Part shown: in pieces, positions 1 through 9,187 of the stretch | Layout: each line of letters starts with the position of its first letter | How positions within the stretch are numbered: position 1 is the stretch's first letter | Source: Burkholderia pseudomultivorans | GTDB lineage: Bacteria > Pseudomonadota > Gammaproteobacteria > Burkholderiales > Burkholderiaceae | NCBI RefSeq assembly: GCF_001718415.1 | Contig: NZ_CP013377.1 | Location: 744,001-808,000, forward strand | DNA: 64,000 nucleotides | Reading direction: 5' to 3' | Program-made: the position numbers and the translations under genes | The notes under the pieces: model-generated | Told to the model about the DNA's origin: nothing | What the model saw: only the letters and a program-made list of their open reading frames with translations | Databases searched by the model: none

Positions 1-104
1 CGGCGTGTGCCGGCCGCCATCGGTCATGTCGAGGGGCATGACGTGCCGGCAACGACGTCCGCTTGCCGATGCGTGTGTCGCGCGACGCACGGTCGAAACG
101 ACAG

Positions 105-126
105 GAAACGCGTCGCCGCGCGTTTC
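105..126. other. Inverted repeat upstream of the first gene
   Basis: Arms GAAACGCG (105-112) and CGCGTTTC (119-126) pair perfectly around a 6-nt loop. No T-run follows on either strand, so it is not a classical intrinsic terminator. Bases 1-150 hold no other recognisable gene; they are probably the 5' region of the gene at 151. Confidence 0.3.
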
Positions 127-150
127 TCAGAAAAATGAATCGAGGGCGCG

Positions 151-1554
151 ATGGTACGACTGGTCTTGCTGCTGCTGGGCATCGAATATCTGCGTACGCG
201 CTGGCGCGGGCTGACCGTGCTCGGCTGGCTGTGGGTCGTCGCGGGCGTCGGCATTTTCGTCGACGCGCTCGACGGCGCACTGCATTTTCCGATCGAGTTC
301 TTCGCGTGGCTGTTCCTGATCGAAGGGCTCGCGACGCTCGCGGTGGCCGGCAGCGGCGTCGGCGGTCAGCGCATCCTGCGCTACGTGAAGGGTATCGCGG
401 TCGTCGTGGCCGCCGGGCTCGTGTTCGCCGGGCATCACCACGGCCACTTCCTGCTGTCGATGATCTTCGGCACGCTGTTTCTGGTCGACGGACTGCTGCA
501 ATGCACGGCCGCGTGGATGGTGCGCTATCGGCGCTGGCATGTCGCGTTTGCATGGGGCGTGGTCGAGATCCTGCTCGCGATCTTCTTCTACCAGCCGTAC
601 CCGACGCACTATGCGGGCACCGTTCCGTACTGCCTCGGGCTGCTGCTGATGTTCGGCGGCATGCACATGCTGAGCCTCGCGTCGCGCGTGCGGCGGCTCA
701 CGCGCAATCCGGCGTTCGCGACGTCGCCCGCGCCGGCGCTCGCGCCCGACGTCGACCCCGCACCCGACATCCCGCCGTTCACGCAAACCGAATGGGACGG
801 CCCGCCGGCCGACGACGAGCATGCGCTGACCGTGCACGTGTGGACGCCGACCGGTACATCGAAGGCCGAGGCGCAGCGCTACCCGGTGATCGACCGCTAC
901 ATCGCGGCGGTGGACGTCAACGGCGTGATCTCGACCGGGCACGCGGCGCTGGAATCGCCGGAGGGGATTTATATCAGCCTGTATCCGGCCGTCGAGATCG
1001 ATCGGTCTCCCGACGAATTCACGCGGATCCTGCGCGCCACGCGAGAAAACGACGTGCCGGGCCTGTTCCAGCCGGACTATGCGACCGAGTCGAAGGCATG
1101 GTGCCCGTCGACCGTGCGCGTGCGCATCCGCAACTACGATCCCGCGAAGCTGGCCGCGTTCTGGTCGTCGTACCGGCAGAACATGACCTACAACCTCACG
1201 CACCGGAACTGCTCGAGCACCGTGTCGAATGCGCTCGAAGCCGCGCTCGACGGCGCGGTGTGGCGGCTGCGGGGCCCGCGCGCCGGGTGGGGCGCGTTTG
1301 TGCGGCTGCTGCTGACGCCCGAGCTGTGGGTCGCCGCCCAGATCCGCAAGCGCGCGGTGACGATGGCGTGGACGCCCGGGCTCACGCTCGACTATGCGCG
1401 TGCGCTCAGCATGCTGGCGGACCCGCGGCCGTTTGCGTGGTGGAAGGTCGCGCGCTCGGCGGTGCGGGCGATCGTCGCGTCGCGCCGTGCATGGCGCGAG
1501 CAGGACAGCGATGCGCTGGCGGCCGGAGGCACGAAGGCGGCATCGATGAAATGA
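151..1554 (+). CDS. HdeD/DUF308-like membrane protein with C-terminal permuted papain-like domain
   Basis: 467 aa. Residues 1-180 form about seven hydrophobic segments in the repeated pattern of DUF308/HdeD-type membrane proteins. A proline-rich linker (about 190-215) leads to a soluble C-terminal domain. That domain has a His motif (STGHAALE, H264) followed by a Cys motif (HRNCSS, C354). His before Cys is the order seen in circularly permuted papain-like (NlpC/LRAT-related) hydrolases. The start at ATG 151 is preceded by GAGGG at normal spacing. By inference it is a membrane-anchored thiol hydrolase, perhaps acting on cell-wall or lipid amides; the substrate is unknown. Membrane topology is clear, the catalytic assignment less so. 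Confidence 0.75.
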   Translation: MVRLVLLLLGIEYLRTRWRGLTVLGWLWVVAGVGIFVDALDGALHFPIEFFAWLFLIEGLATLAVAGSGVGGQRILRYVKGIAVVVAAGLVFAGHHHGHFLLSMIFGTLFLVDGLLQCTAAWMVRYRRWHVAFAWGVVEILLAIFFYQPYPTHYAGTVPYCLGLLLMFGGMHMLSLASRVRRLTRNPAFATSPAPALAPDVDPAPDIPPFTQTEWDGPPADDEHALTVHVWTPTGTSKAEAQRYPVIDRYIAAVDVNGVISTGHAALESPEGIYISLYPAVEIDRSPDEFTRILRATRENDVPGLFQPDYATESKAWCPSTVRVRIRNYDPAKLAAFWSSYRQNMTYNLTHRNCSSTVSNALEAALDGAVWRLRGPRAGWGAFVRLLLTPELWVAAQIRKRAVTMAWTPGLTLDYARALSMLADPRPFAWWKVARSAVRAIVASRRAWREQDSDALAAGGTKAASMK

Positions 1555-1621
1555 TGCGTGCGACGCCGGAGGGCCCGGCGTATTCCCCTGCAAAAAATAA
1601 CCGACAACACGAACGACAACA

Positions 1622-2200
1622 ATGAACCACAAGCATGCGGCTCGCCTCCTGATTGCCCTTTCCGCGGCGCTTGCCTGCGCCGGTCTCGCGCATGCGGATG
1701 CGGACGAGATGCCGCGCATGAGCGACGACGTGTACCGGACCTCGGTGTCGTTCTGCTCGAACGTCGCGGCCGACGAAAAAATCGCGTGCCAGGGCGACAT
1801 GATCGCCGCGGGCAGCCGGATCGTCGCGGCGATCGGCGGGCTGCCGCCGGCGTCCGCGGTGACGATCGACGAAGCCGCGCGCGGCAAGCTGCCGGTGGCC
1901 GAGCGTAAGGGGCTCGCGCCGGTCGAGCCGGGCGCGCTCGACCAGGACGACGACCTCGCCGGACTCGCCGGCATGGTGCGGCTATGCGACGTCTACGAGT
2001 CCGAACCCGAATCGCGCGCGCGGCATCACGCGGCGCTGAAGCAGCAGGCACCCGACGCGGCGCCGCGCGTCGAGGCGCTGCTGGCCGATGCCTCGGTGGC
2101 GGCGCGCCAGCGCGTCAGCCTCGGCGTGTGGCAGATCCTCGCGCTCGAAGGACCCGATTCGGCGGCGCGCGCGTGTTCGCAGCTCGGCAGCGGATCGTGA
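1622..2200 (+). CDS. Small exported protein of unknown function
   Basis: 192 aa. A typical Sec signal peptide occupies residues 1-25 (hydrophobic core, then cleavage after AHA). The mature part carries four cysteines (FC, AC, LC, AC), enough for two disulfides, so a periplasmic location is likely. It lies 67 bp after the membrane hydrolase gene on the same strand and may share its transcript. No family was recognised. Base composition is like its neighbours, and the short region 2201-2361 after it shows nothing but spacer. Confidence 0.7.
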   Translation: MNHKHAARLLIALSAALACAGLAHADADEMPRMSDDVYRTSVSFCSNVAADEKIACQGDMIAAGSRIVAAIGGLPPASAVTIDEAARGKLPVAERKGLAPVEPGALDQDDDLAGLAGMVRLCDVYESEPESRARHHAALKQQAPDAAPRVEALLADASVAARQRVSLGVWQILALEGPDSAARACSQLGSGS

Positions 2201-2361
2201 GCGCGCCCGCGGCGCAGTGAATGCACGGCACGCGGTGGCTACCTCACGTCTGTTTCGCAGAGCTTCATATGCGTGCCATGTTACGGCGGTCACAATCGCG
2301 GGCAGACATTCGACGATCTTGCGGCGCATCCCGCGACCGCGAGCCTTTCCGAGGAATCGCC

Positions 2362-3093
2362 ATGCTCAAGACGCTGACTCACGCTGCGGCCGCGCTCGCC
2401 GTTGCCGCCGCTTCGCTGTCCGCCGCCGCGCAGACCGGCTACGACTACCTGCTGCTCGCCGCATCGTGGGAGCCGGGCTTCTGCGCTTCGCACGATACGC
2501 CCGAGTGCACGAACCTCGCCGGCTCGTATGCGGCGACGAGCCTGTCGCTGCACGGGCTGTGGCCGAACAACTACGACGGCAACCAGCCGTTCTACTGCGG
2601 CGTGCCGCAGAGCGACGTCGATCTCGACAACGCGCACCAGTGGTGCAGCATGGATGCGTACCCGATCGGCACCGCGACCCGCAACACGCTGTCGACCTAT
2701 ATGCCGGGCGTCGCGTCGTGCCTCGACCGGCACGAATGGTTCAAGCACGGCACCTGCTCGAATTCGGCGTCGCCCGATGCGTACTGGAACGAGGCGACCG
2801 GCATGATCGGCCGGCTCGGCAACACGTCATTCAACGCGTTCCTGCAGGCGAACGCGGGCAAGACGGTGACGCGCAACCAGCTGCTGTCCGCGTTCGAAGG
2901 CGCGTTCGCCAGCAACACGCGCAGCGCGGTGTCGCTGAAGTGCACGAAGGTCAACGGCGTCAGCTATTTCACCGAGGCGTGGATCGCGGTGAAGACGAAC
3001 GCGACCGCGCAGTTCCCGAGCGCCGCGTCGCTCGTGACCGATGGCAATACGCAGGGGACGTGTCCGACTTCGGGGGTGCTGATCGCGAAATGA
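2362..3093 (+). CDS. Secreted ribonuclease T2
   Basis: 243 aa, the usual length for bacterial RNase T2 (RNase I) enzymes, which cut RNA through a 2',3'-cyclic phosphate. A signal peptide of about 23 residues ends AAA-Q. Both catalytic blocks are intact: CAS I SLHGLWPNN with H64, and CAS II RHEWFKHGTC with E125 and H129. Several cysteines fit an exported disulfide-bonded enzyme. ATG 2362 was chosen because GAGGA lies at 2351 and the signal peptide begins there; upstream in-frame starts lack both. Probably periplasmic or extracellular RNA scavenging. Confidence 0.95.
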   Translation: MLKTLTHAAAALAVAAASLSAAAQTGYDYLLLAASWEPGFCASHDTPECTNLAGSYAATSLSLHGLWPNNYDGNQPFYCGVPQSDVDLDNAHQWCSMDAYPIGTATRNTLSTYMPGVASCLDRHEWFKHGTCSNSASPDAYWNEATGMIGRLGNTSFNAFLQANAGKTVTRNQLLSAFEGAFASNTRSAVSLKCTKVNGVSYFTEAWIAVKTNATAQFPSAASLVTDGNTQGTCPTSGVLIAK

Positions 3094-3247
3094 TGCGGGT
3101 GCGCGGCGCTTGCCGTGTCAAAGGCAGGGTAGGCGCCTTGGGCGCCGTCGTGCGAATCGGCGCGGGGTCGGCGAAGGCCCCGACACTGACCGCGTATCTG
3201 ATGCGCCGTTCCCGCGCGGCGACGGCGATGTCCTGACGAGCGCGACG

Positions 3248-3886
3248 CTATGCGAGCATTCGCAACGCGTCGTCGAGCGCCAGCACCGTCGTGCGCGTTT
3301 CGAACGCGGTGGCGAACAGGTGTTCGTGAACCACCGGATCCGGGTCGTAGCAGCAGTCCTTGACCGTGTACAGGCGGAAGTCCGCGTCGCTCGCATGGGC
3401 GACCGACGACAGCACGACGCCGGTCGACGCGATGCCGACCATGATCAGCGTGTCGATGTGTTGCGCGGTCAGACGCGCCTGCAGATCGGTGCCGAAGAAG
3501 ACGCTGGCGCGATGCGCGACGATCAGCGGCTCGTCGTCGCGCCGCGCGAGTTCCGGCGACGGCGCGTCGTCGATGAACAGGCCCAGTTGCTTGATACCTT
3601 GCCCGTTCTTGTTCAGCGGGCTGACCTCCGGATAGCCGGGGCTGAAACGCAGGTTCGCGAAATAGACGGCGACGCCGCTGGCTCGTGCCGTGTCGCATAG
3701 CGCGCGCGTGTTGGCAAGCAGGGTGGGCGCGACCGCCGGAAAAAGCCCGAGGATGTCGGTCTGGTAATGCATGACGAGCAGCGCGGTGCGCGCGGGTGTG
3801 ATGGCCGGCAGCGGCGATGCTTCGTGCTGCGCGGAGGGGTTACCGGTTGCCGGTGCGGTATCGGATGCGTTTCCCGGATGGGTCAC
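3248..3886 (-). CDS. Isochorismatase-family cysteine hydrolase
   Basis: 212 aa from GTG 3886 (GGGAGA just upstream). An in-frame ATG at 4015 adds 43 residues of low-complexity sequence before the domain and is less likely. The alpha/beta fold starts at RTALLVMHYQTDILG, with the aspartate of the first strand. The segment near IDTLIMVGIASTGVV occupies the usual cysteine-nucleophile position (normally G-x-x-T-x-x-C), but Thr/Gly stand there and no Cys is visible. The catalytic residue may therefore be replaced. Substrate unknown. It lies downstream of, and codirectional with, the AraC regulator. Confidence 0.8.
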   Translation of the reverse strand: MTHPGNASDTAPATGNPSAQHEASPLPAITPARTALLVMHYQTDILGLFPAVAPTLLANTRALCDTARASGVAVYFANLRFSPGYPEVSPLNKNGQGIKQLGLFIDDAPSPELARRDDEPLIVAHRASVFFGTDLQARLTAQHIDTLIMVGIASTGVVLSSVAHASDADFRLYTVKDCCYDPDPVVHEHLFATAFETRTTVLALDDALRMLA

Positions 3887-4060
3887 GGAGGGTCTCCCAG
3901 GGCTGCGGATTCGGATAGCGCTATTTGTACCGGCAAAGGGTGTGGGTCGTCCAGCGTGGGGCGAATGGTGCATCGAACATGGTGAGTCCGCCAGCGGTGA
4001 AGCGTCTTCGCTCATTCCGTCGGTGGGCTCTCGATCGTCTACTTTGCCGTCCGGCGGCGC

Positions 4061-5077
4061 TCACGTCGGCCGATTGCCGACGCGGATTTCCGAGGGCGTG
4101 AGATCGAACCACTGGCGGCAAGCGCGCGATAACGCCGATTGCGCAGGAAATCCGAGCATCAACGAAACCTGGCCGATGGTCAGCCGGGTGTTGCGAAGGT
4201 AGTGCACGGCGAGCTGCTTGCGGACGTCGTCCCTGACAATTTCGAAACTCGTGCCCTCCGCGCAGAGGCGACGCTGCAGCGTTCTCGGATGCAGCGCAAG
4301 CACGGCGGCGACGCCGGCCTTGTCGGCGCTCGACGTGCCGAGCGTTTGCCGCAATACCTGGCGGACGCGATCCGACGTGCTTCCCTGGGCGGCCCCGAAA
4401 TTCCTGAAAATGTAGTCTTCCGCGATCTGGTGAAACGAGACGTTCGCGCCCTGCACATTGGCCGCGAACGTATCGCGCGCCAGATACAGCGTGGCGCCGA
4501 CCGGTTCCTCCAGCAGTCTCGCGCCGAAGAAACGCTCGTACACCGCGCGGCTGACAACCGGTTCGTGCGGTATCGATACCGCTTGCAGCGCGTATCGGTC
4601 TCCGGCAAAGAGCCGCAGGAAGTTGTGTGCGTCCGCGAGGCACAGATCGCTGTTTTGCCGGGTGACGAGCGGACCGGACAGATGAAGCTCGACGGACACC
4701 GCGACGGTGTTCTCGACCAGCGGGCTACGCTCGTTGACCGACACGACAATGCCCGGACTGTGCACGAACAGGTAGCGGATCACATCGTTCAGCGCATCCC
4801 GGATCGTTGGCGCGTTGCGCAGCACGACGCTCAACGGACCCAGCACGTCGATGCTTTGATACGACGACAGGCGCAGACCGAAATCGCCGCATCCGGTGAA
4901 CTCGGCGCTGGCTTCCAGCAGATGCGTGGCGGAGCGCAGCGATATCAGCGTGTCGTCGCGTTCCAGTGCCGCTTCCGCGATGTGATACCGGCGCAGCAAC
5001 GGCACGGGATCGCAGCCCATGTCGCGCATGAGGGCAGGGTAGCCGCGAAGGCCGCTCGCTCTGACCAGGGGATCCAT
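4061..5077 (-). CDS. AraC-family transcriptional regulator (arabinose-binding-like N-terminus)
   Basis: 338 aa. The N-terminal ~190 residues match the sensing domain found in OruR/ArgR-type AraC proteins (YPALMRDMGCDPVPLLRR opening). Residues from about 240 on carry the two-helix-turn-helix AraC DNA-binding domain (LHPRTLQRRL, then LMLGFPAQSALSRACRQW). It is divergent from the EthA-like monooxygenase operon with a 98-bp intergenic region between the two starts, so it is the likely regulator of that operon. The ligand is unknown and may be the operon's substrate or product. Confidence 0.9.
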   Translation of the reverse strand: MDPLVRASGLRGYPALMRDMGCDPVPLLRRYHIAEAALERDDTLISLRSATHLLEASAEFTGCGDFGLRLSSYQSIDVLGPLSVVLRNAPTIRDALNDVIRYLFVHSPGIVVSVNERSPLVENTVAVSVELHLSGPLVTRQNSDLCLADAHNFLRLFAGDRYALQAVSIPHEPVVSRAVYERFFGARLLEEPVGATLYLARDTFAANVQGANVSFHQIAEDYIFRNFGAAQGSTSDRVRQVLRQTLGTSSADKAGVAAVLALHPRTLQRRLCAEGTSFEIVRDDVRKQLAVHYLRNTRLTIGQVSLMLGFPAQSALSRACRQWFDLTPSEIRVGNRPT

Positions 5078-5175
5078 GTCTCAAAATGTAAAACAATAGT
5101 CTCGTGACGTCAAATAACGGGCGGGCGCGATTGCTAGAGTGCGGGTGTCGATCACCAACAACGAGGAGACATCCG

Positions 5176-6690
5176 ATGAAGACCGACTACGACGTCCTGA
5201 TCATTGGAGCCGGCATTTCCGGGATCGGGATGGCATGCCACCTGGCGAGGGAGTGTCCGGACAAGCGCGTTGGCATTCTCGAGCGCCGTCGCGCGATCGG
5301 CGGAACGTGGGATTTGTTCCGTTATCCCGGCATTCGGTCCGACTCGGACATGTTCAGCTTCGGCTACCAATTCCGGCCGTGGCATGAATACAAGGTTCTC
5401 GCCGATGGCCCATCGATCCGGCAATACGTCGCCGATACCGCGCGCGAGCATGGCGTCGACCAGCTCATCCGGTTCGGCGTCCGAATCGACGGCGCATCGT
5501 GGTCGACAGAGCGGCGCCGCTGGACAGTCAGTGCGCGGCAGGAGGACACGGGCGAAGCGTTGACCTTCACCTGCGCGTACCTGATTCCCTGTACCGGCTA
5601 TTACAACCACGATCAGGGCTACTTGCCGCATTTCCCCGGACAAGAGCGATTCAAGGGGCTGCGCGTTCACCCGCAGCACTGGCCCGAGGATCTCGACTAT
5701 CGCGGCAAGCGCGTCGTCGTGATCGGCAGCGGGGCAACGGCCGTGACGCTCGTGCCCGCAATGGCCGGTCGCGCTGCCCACGTCACGCTGCTGCAGCGCT
5801 CGCCGAGCTACATCTTTTCGGTTCCGGCCTACGACAAGATCTCCGCGGTGCTCGATCGCGTGCTGCCGACCCGGTGGGTATACGGGCTGGCGCGCTGGCG
5901 CAACATCCGCCTGCAGCGTCTGATCTACAAGGCGGCCAAACGATGGCCGCGCCCGGTCCGCTCCTGGCTGCTGTCCCACGTCGAGAAGCGGGTCGGCAGC
6001 GGCGTCGACATGCGTCACTTCACGCCGAAGTACAACCCGTGGGACGAACGGCTGTGCGCGGTTCCGGACGGCGACCTGTTCAAGGTGCTGCGCGACGGCA
6101 AAGCGTCCGTCGTGACCGATCATATCGACACGTTCACCGAAAGCGGCATCCTGCTGAAATCGGGCAAGACGCTCGAAGCGGATATCGTCGTCACCGCGAC
6201 GGGACTGCAGCTTCAGTCGCTTGGCGGCATGAGCCTGCATGTCGACGGGCGAAAGGTCGAGGTCGGCAAGACGATGACGTACAAGGGCGTGCTGATGCAG
6301 GACGTGCCGAATTTTGCCTACCTGTTCGGCTATACCAACGCGCCGTGGACGCTCAAGATCGACATGGCGGCGAACTATGTGTGCCGTCTGCTGAAGCATA
6401 TGGATACCGAAGGGTTCCAGACGGTGACGGCTCATGCGCCCGGCGGCGAGATGCTCGACGAATCGATCCTCGGTTCGCTGCAGTCGGGCTATGTGCAGCG
6501 CGGCCAGGATGTGCTGCCGCGCCAGGGAAGGGCGTTGCCGTGGCGCGTCCTGCACAGCCTCGAGGCCGATCGCGACATGCTGCTGAAGGACGGCATCGCC
6601 GATTCCGCGCTGGTATTCCGCCGTGCGGCGGCCGGCGCGGATGCGGCGGCTGTCGCCGGTTTGGCCGGCGAGCAAGCCGCGTCCGCGTGA
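5176..6690 (+). CDS. EthA-like flavin-containing Baeyer-Villiger monooxygenase
   Basis: 504 aa. FAD-binding GAGISG lies at 11-16 and NADPH-binding GSGATA at 184-189. The Baeyer-Villiger fingerprint F-K-G-x-x-x-H-x-x-x-W-P is intact at 159-170. Long stretches (GGTWDLFRYPGIRSDSDM, HPQHWPEDLDY) match what I remember of Mycobacterium EthA, the enzyme that activates ethionamide. It should insert oxygen into ketones to give esters, or oxidise thioamides. ATG 5176 follows GAGGAG at normal spacing. It is the first gene of a three-gene operon whose next gene is a hydrolase that could open the ester product. Confidence 0.93.
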   Translation: MKTDYDVLIIGAGISGIGMACHLARECPDKRVGILERRRAIGGTWDLFRYPGIRSDSDMFSFGYQFRPWHEYKVLADGPSIRQYVADTAREHGVDQLIRFGVRIDGASWSTERRRWTVSARQEDTGEALTFTCAYLIPCTGYYNHDQGYLPHFPGQERFKGLRVHPQHWPEDLDYRGKRVVVIGSGATAVTLVPAMAGRAAHVTLLQRSPSYIFSVPAYDKISAVLDRVLPTRWVYGLARWRNIRLQRLIYKAAKRWPRPVRSWLLSHVEKRVGSGVDMRHFTPKYNPWDERLCAVPDGDLFKVLRDGKASVVTDHIDTFTESGILLKSGKTLEADIVVTATGLQLQSLGGMSLHVDGRKVEVGKTMTYKGVLMQDVPNFAYLFGYTNAPWTLKIDMAANYVCRLLKHMDTEGFQTVTAHAPGGEMLDESILGSLQSGYVQRGQDVLPRQGRALPWRVLHSLEADRDMLLKDGIADSALVFRRAAAGADAAAVAGLAGEQAASA

Positions 6691-6703
6691 CCGGGAGTCG
6701 ACC

Positions 6704-7648
6704 ATGCTCAGTTTCGATTCGAGGTTTCCGAGCCAGGGCGAGGATTGCGCCGGGACGCTCATGCTGCCGGACGGGAACGGAAGACCGCCCGTCATCGTCA
6801 TGGCGCACGGCTTCGGCGCGATTCGCGCGGCCGGCCTGCACGCGTTTGCGCGGCGCTTCGTTGCGCACGGGTACGCGGTGTACCTGTTCGACTATCGCAA
6901 CTTCGGCGACAGCGACGGCATGCCCCGGCACTGGGTCAGCCCGCGCCGGCACCTCGCCGACTGGGCCGCGGCCGTCGCGCATGTCCGGACGCTGTCCGGT
7001 ATCGACCGGGAGCGCATCGTGTTGTGGGGCACGTCGTTTTCCGGCGGGCATGTGATCCGGACGGCCGCGAACGACCATCGGATTCATGCCGTGATCGCCC
7101 AGGTGCCGCATGTGAGCGGCATCGCCAGTGTCCGGCAGGTGCCGGTGCACGTGCTGGCGCGATTGGGCATGGCGGCGCTGCTCGACCATGGCAGCCGGCT
7201 GTTCGGCCATCCTTATTACAGGCCGATCGTCGGGCGTCCGGGCGACGTCGCAGCGCTGACGAGCGCCGAATGCCGGGAAGGTTATGCGCGGCTGCTACCC
7301 GCAGGCGCCAACTGGGAAAACAAGACGCTTGCGCGGGTTTTCCTCGAAGTGCCGTTCTATAGTCCGGTCCGCTCGGCCCATCGGGTCGTGGCGCCGACGC
7401 TGATCGTCGCCGGTCGGCGCGATACGGTTACGCCGGCTTCGGCGGCGTGGCGCGCGGCGATGCGCATTCCGCAGTGCGAATTTCACCTGCTGGATGGCAA
7501 CCATTTCGAGCTTCATCTGGAAGACGAGGCGGTTTGCATGCAGAGTATCGAACTGCAGCTCGGCTTTCTGGACCGGCACGTCGGCCTTGCGGAGCCGGTC
7601 CGGACCGAGGTCGCCGGGCAGCGCCTGCAAGCGGCGCATGTCGCATGA
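6704..7648 (+). CDS. Alpha/beta hydrolase
   Basis: 314 aa. The oxyanion region HGFG follows a hydrophobic strand at about residue 35. The nucleophile elbow is WGTSFSGG with S111. A late acid (GRRDTVTP) and a catalytic His in DGNHFELH complete a plausible triad. It starts 13 bp after the monooxygenase stop with GGGAG upstream. In context it could hydrolyse the ester formed by the monooxygenase; this is inference and the substrate is not known. Confidence 0.88.
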   Translation: MLSFDSRFPSQGEDCAGTLMLPDGNGRPPVIVMAHGFGAIRAAGLHAFARRFVAHGYAVYLFDYRNFGDSDGMPRHWVSPRRHLADWAAAVAHVRTLSGIDRERIVLWGTSFSGGHVIRTAANDHRIHAVIAQVPHVSGIASVRQVPVHVLARLGMAALLDHGSRLFGHPYYRPIVGRPGDVAALTSAECREGYARLLPAGANWENKTLARVFLEVPFYSPVRSAHRVVAPTLIVAGRRDTVTPASAAWRAAMRIPQCEFHLLDGNHFELHLEDEAVCMQSIELQLGFLDRHVGLAEPVRTEVAGQRLQAAHVA

Positions 7649-7700
7649 CGATGCGTGCGGGAATGAATGACGGTGACGGCCGGTGCAAGGAGATCGAGCG

Positions 7701-8777
7701 GTGAGTAAAGCGTTGATGATTTACGGCGCATACGGCTACACGGGTGAACTGGTCGTGCGTGAAGCAGTGCGCCAGGGCATGCGGCCGATCGTTGCCGGGC
7801 GGGACGGCAGGAAGCTCAAGCCGCTTGCGGATGCGTTCGGTCTGGAGGCGAGGGCGTTCGAGGTGGCGAACGCGAAAGCGAACCTCGAAAACGTCGCCGT
7901 CGTGCTGAATTGCGCCGGGCCGTTCTCGACGACTGCCGTAGCGTTCGTCGAAGCCTGCATCGATTCGCATGTCCATTATGTGGACATCACGGGCGAAATT
8001 CCGGTTTTCCAGTTCTGCCATGCGCAGCACGCACGCGCCGCCGATGCCGGCATCGTGCTCTGCCCCGGCGCGGGGTTCGACATCGTGCCCACCGATAGCC
8101 TTGCCGCGGCGCTGAAGGAGCGGATGCCCGATGCAACGCGGATCGACCTCGCGTTTTCGTTCGGAACGAAACCGAGCATCGGCACGGCGAAGACAATCCT
8201 GGAGTCCGCGGCAAGCGGCGGGCTGGTCCGACGCAATCACCGCCTCGTTTCCGTGCCCAATGCGTGGCGCATCAGACGTATCCCGTTTCCCGGCGGCGCG
8301 CGGTGGGGCGTGTCGATTCCATGGGGCGACGTGTTCACCGCGGGCGTATCGACCGGCGTACCGGACGGGCTCGTCTATTGCGCGTTGCCCCTCACGCTCG
8401 GGCTGACGATGCGGCTCACCAACTTCATGCGCGGGCTGTTCGCCGTTCGTGCCGTTTCGCGGGTACTGGACCGGCTTGCACGGCGGCTCTTTGCCGGCGG
8501 TCCGGACGCGGGCGCACGCGATGTGCAGCGAACGGAGTTCTGGGCCGAGGCGACCAACCCTCGGGGCGAAACCGTCACGATGAAGATGTCGGCGCCGAAC
8601 GTCTATGCGATGACGGCGGATACCTCGCTCGCGATTGCGAGCCGCTGCCTGACCGAGCCGGTGCCGGCGGGCTATCGGACGCCGTCGATGCTGATGGGCA
8701 GCGCGTTCTTTCTCGAACGCCCGGGTTTCGACGTGTCGTATCCGGGCGAGCCGGGCGTGCGGCGATTGGCGTCGTGA
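7701..8777 (+). CDS. Saccharopine-dehydrogenase-like NAD(P)-binding oxidoreductase
   Basis: 358 aa from GTG 7701, preceded by AAGGAG at 7687-7692. The N-terminus has a Rossmann motif (YGAYGYTGELV) and the body follows the saccharopine-dehydrogenase/trans-acting enoyl-reductase family (VLNCAGPFSTTAVAFVEAC, YVDITGE, GFDIVPTD). Length is near the family norm. It is the third gene of the monooxygenase operon, 52 bp after the hydrolase. It may reduce or saturate an intermediate of the same pathway; the reaction cannot be told from the sequence. Confidence 0.85.
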   Translation: MSKALMIYGAYGYTGELVVREAVRQGMRPIVAGRDGRKLKPLADAFGLEARAFEVANAKANLENVAVVLNCAGPFSTTAVAFVEACIDSHVHYVDITGEIPVFQFCHAQHARAADAGIVLCPGAGFDIVPTDSLAAALKERMPDATRIDLAFSFGTKPSIGTAKTILESAASGGLVRRNHRLVSVPNAWRIRRIPFPGGARWGVSIPWGDVFTAGVSTGVPDGLVYCALPLTLGLTMRLTNFMRGLFAVRAVSRVLDRLARRLFAGGPDAGARDVQRTEFWAEATNPRGETVTMKMSAPNVYAMTADTSLAIASRCLTEPVPAGYRTPSMLMGSAFFLERPGFDVSYPGEPGVRRLAS

Positions 8778-9187
8778 TGCGGTGGCGCCGCACGCGGTTC
8801 GCGGAAGATATCGGTCATGGGGCTCGCGCACGAACCCATTTAACGGTCGGTGTCTGCCCATGCATGGACCTGTTCGCCATCGTTATGGCGCAGCACAGAT
8901 CGGAGCAATCCGGATCCTTTCGGCCGAAAGCACAGCGCAAAGCAAGCGTGTTCGAGCGTTTTCCGGGTGTCGTATTGCCCGACGAGTCGGCCGCCACCGG
9001 ACCCGTGACGGCGTTGTCGACGGTCGAAAACCGTATTCGCCGCTGAATTCAGATCTGCGGGCGCTGAGCGCCAAATGAAAAAGCCGCCCTCGCGGTTTTC
9101 GCATTCCGCGTCCGGTGCCCACGGTGCCGGCCGATGGTGTCGCGGAGCGTTCGTGCGGAACGAGGACGTGGCGTGGTCGGTCGGTCG
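8778..9187. other. Gene-free interval with hairpin near 9077-9100
   Basis: No convincing gene is seen. Around 9077-9100 the arms AAAAGCCGC and GCGGTTTT flank CCTC. With one bulged base they form an A/T-flanked hairpin, which could serve as a bidirectional terminator between the convergent oxidoreductase and zinc-ribbon genes. Confidence 0.45.

Noticed and set aside
105..126. Intrinsic terminator at 105-126
   Set aside because: The hairpin is present but lacks a T-run on either strand; kept only as an inverted repeat.
8782..9078. Open frames of 98 and 60 aa between the oxidoreductase and zinc-ribbon genes
   Set aside because: Composition and lack of a ribosome site suggest spacer sequence.
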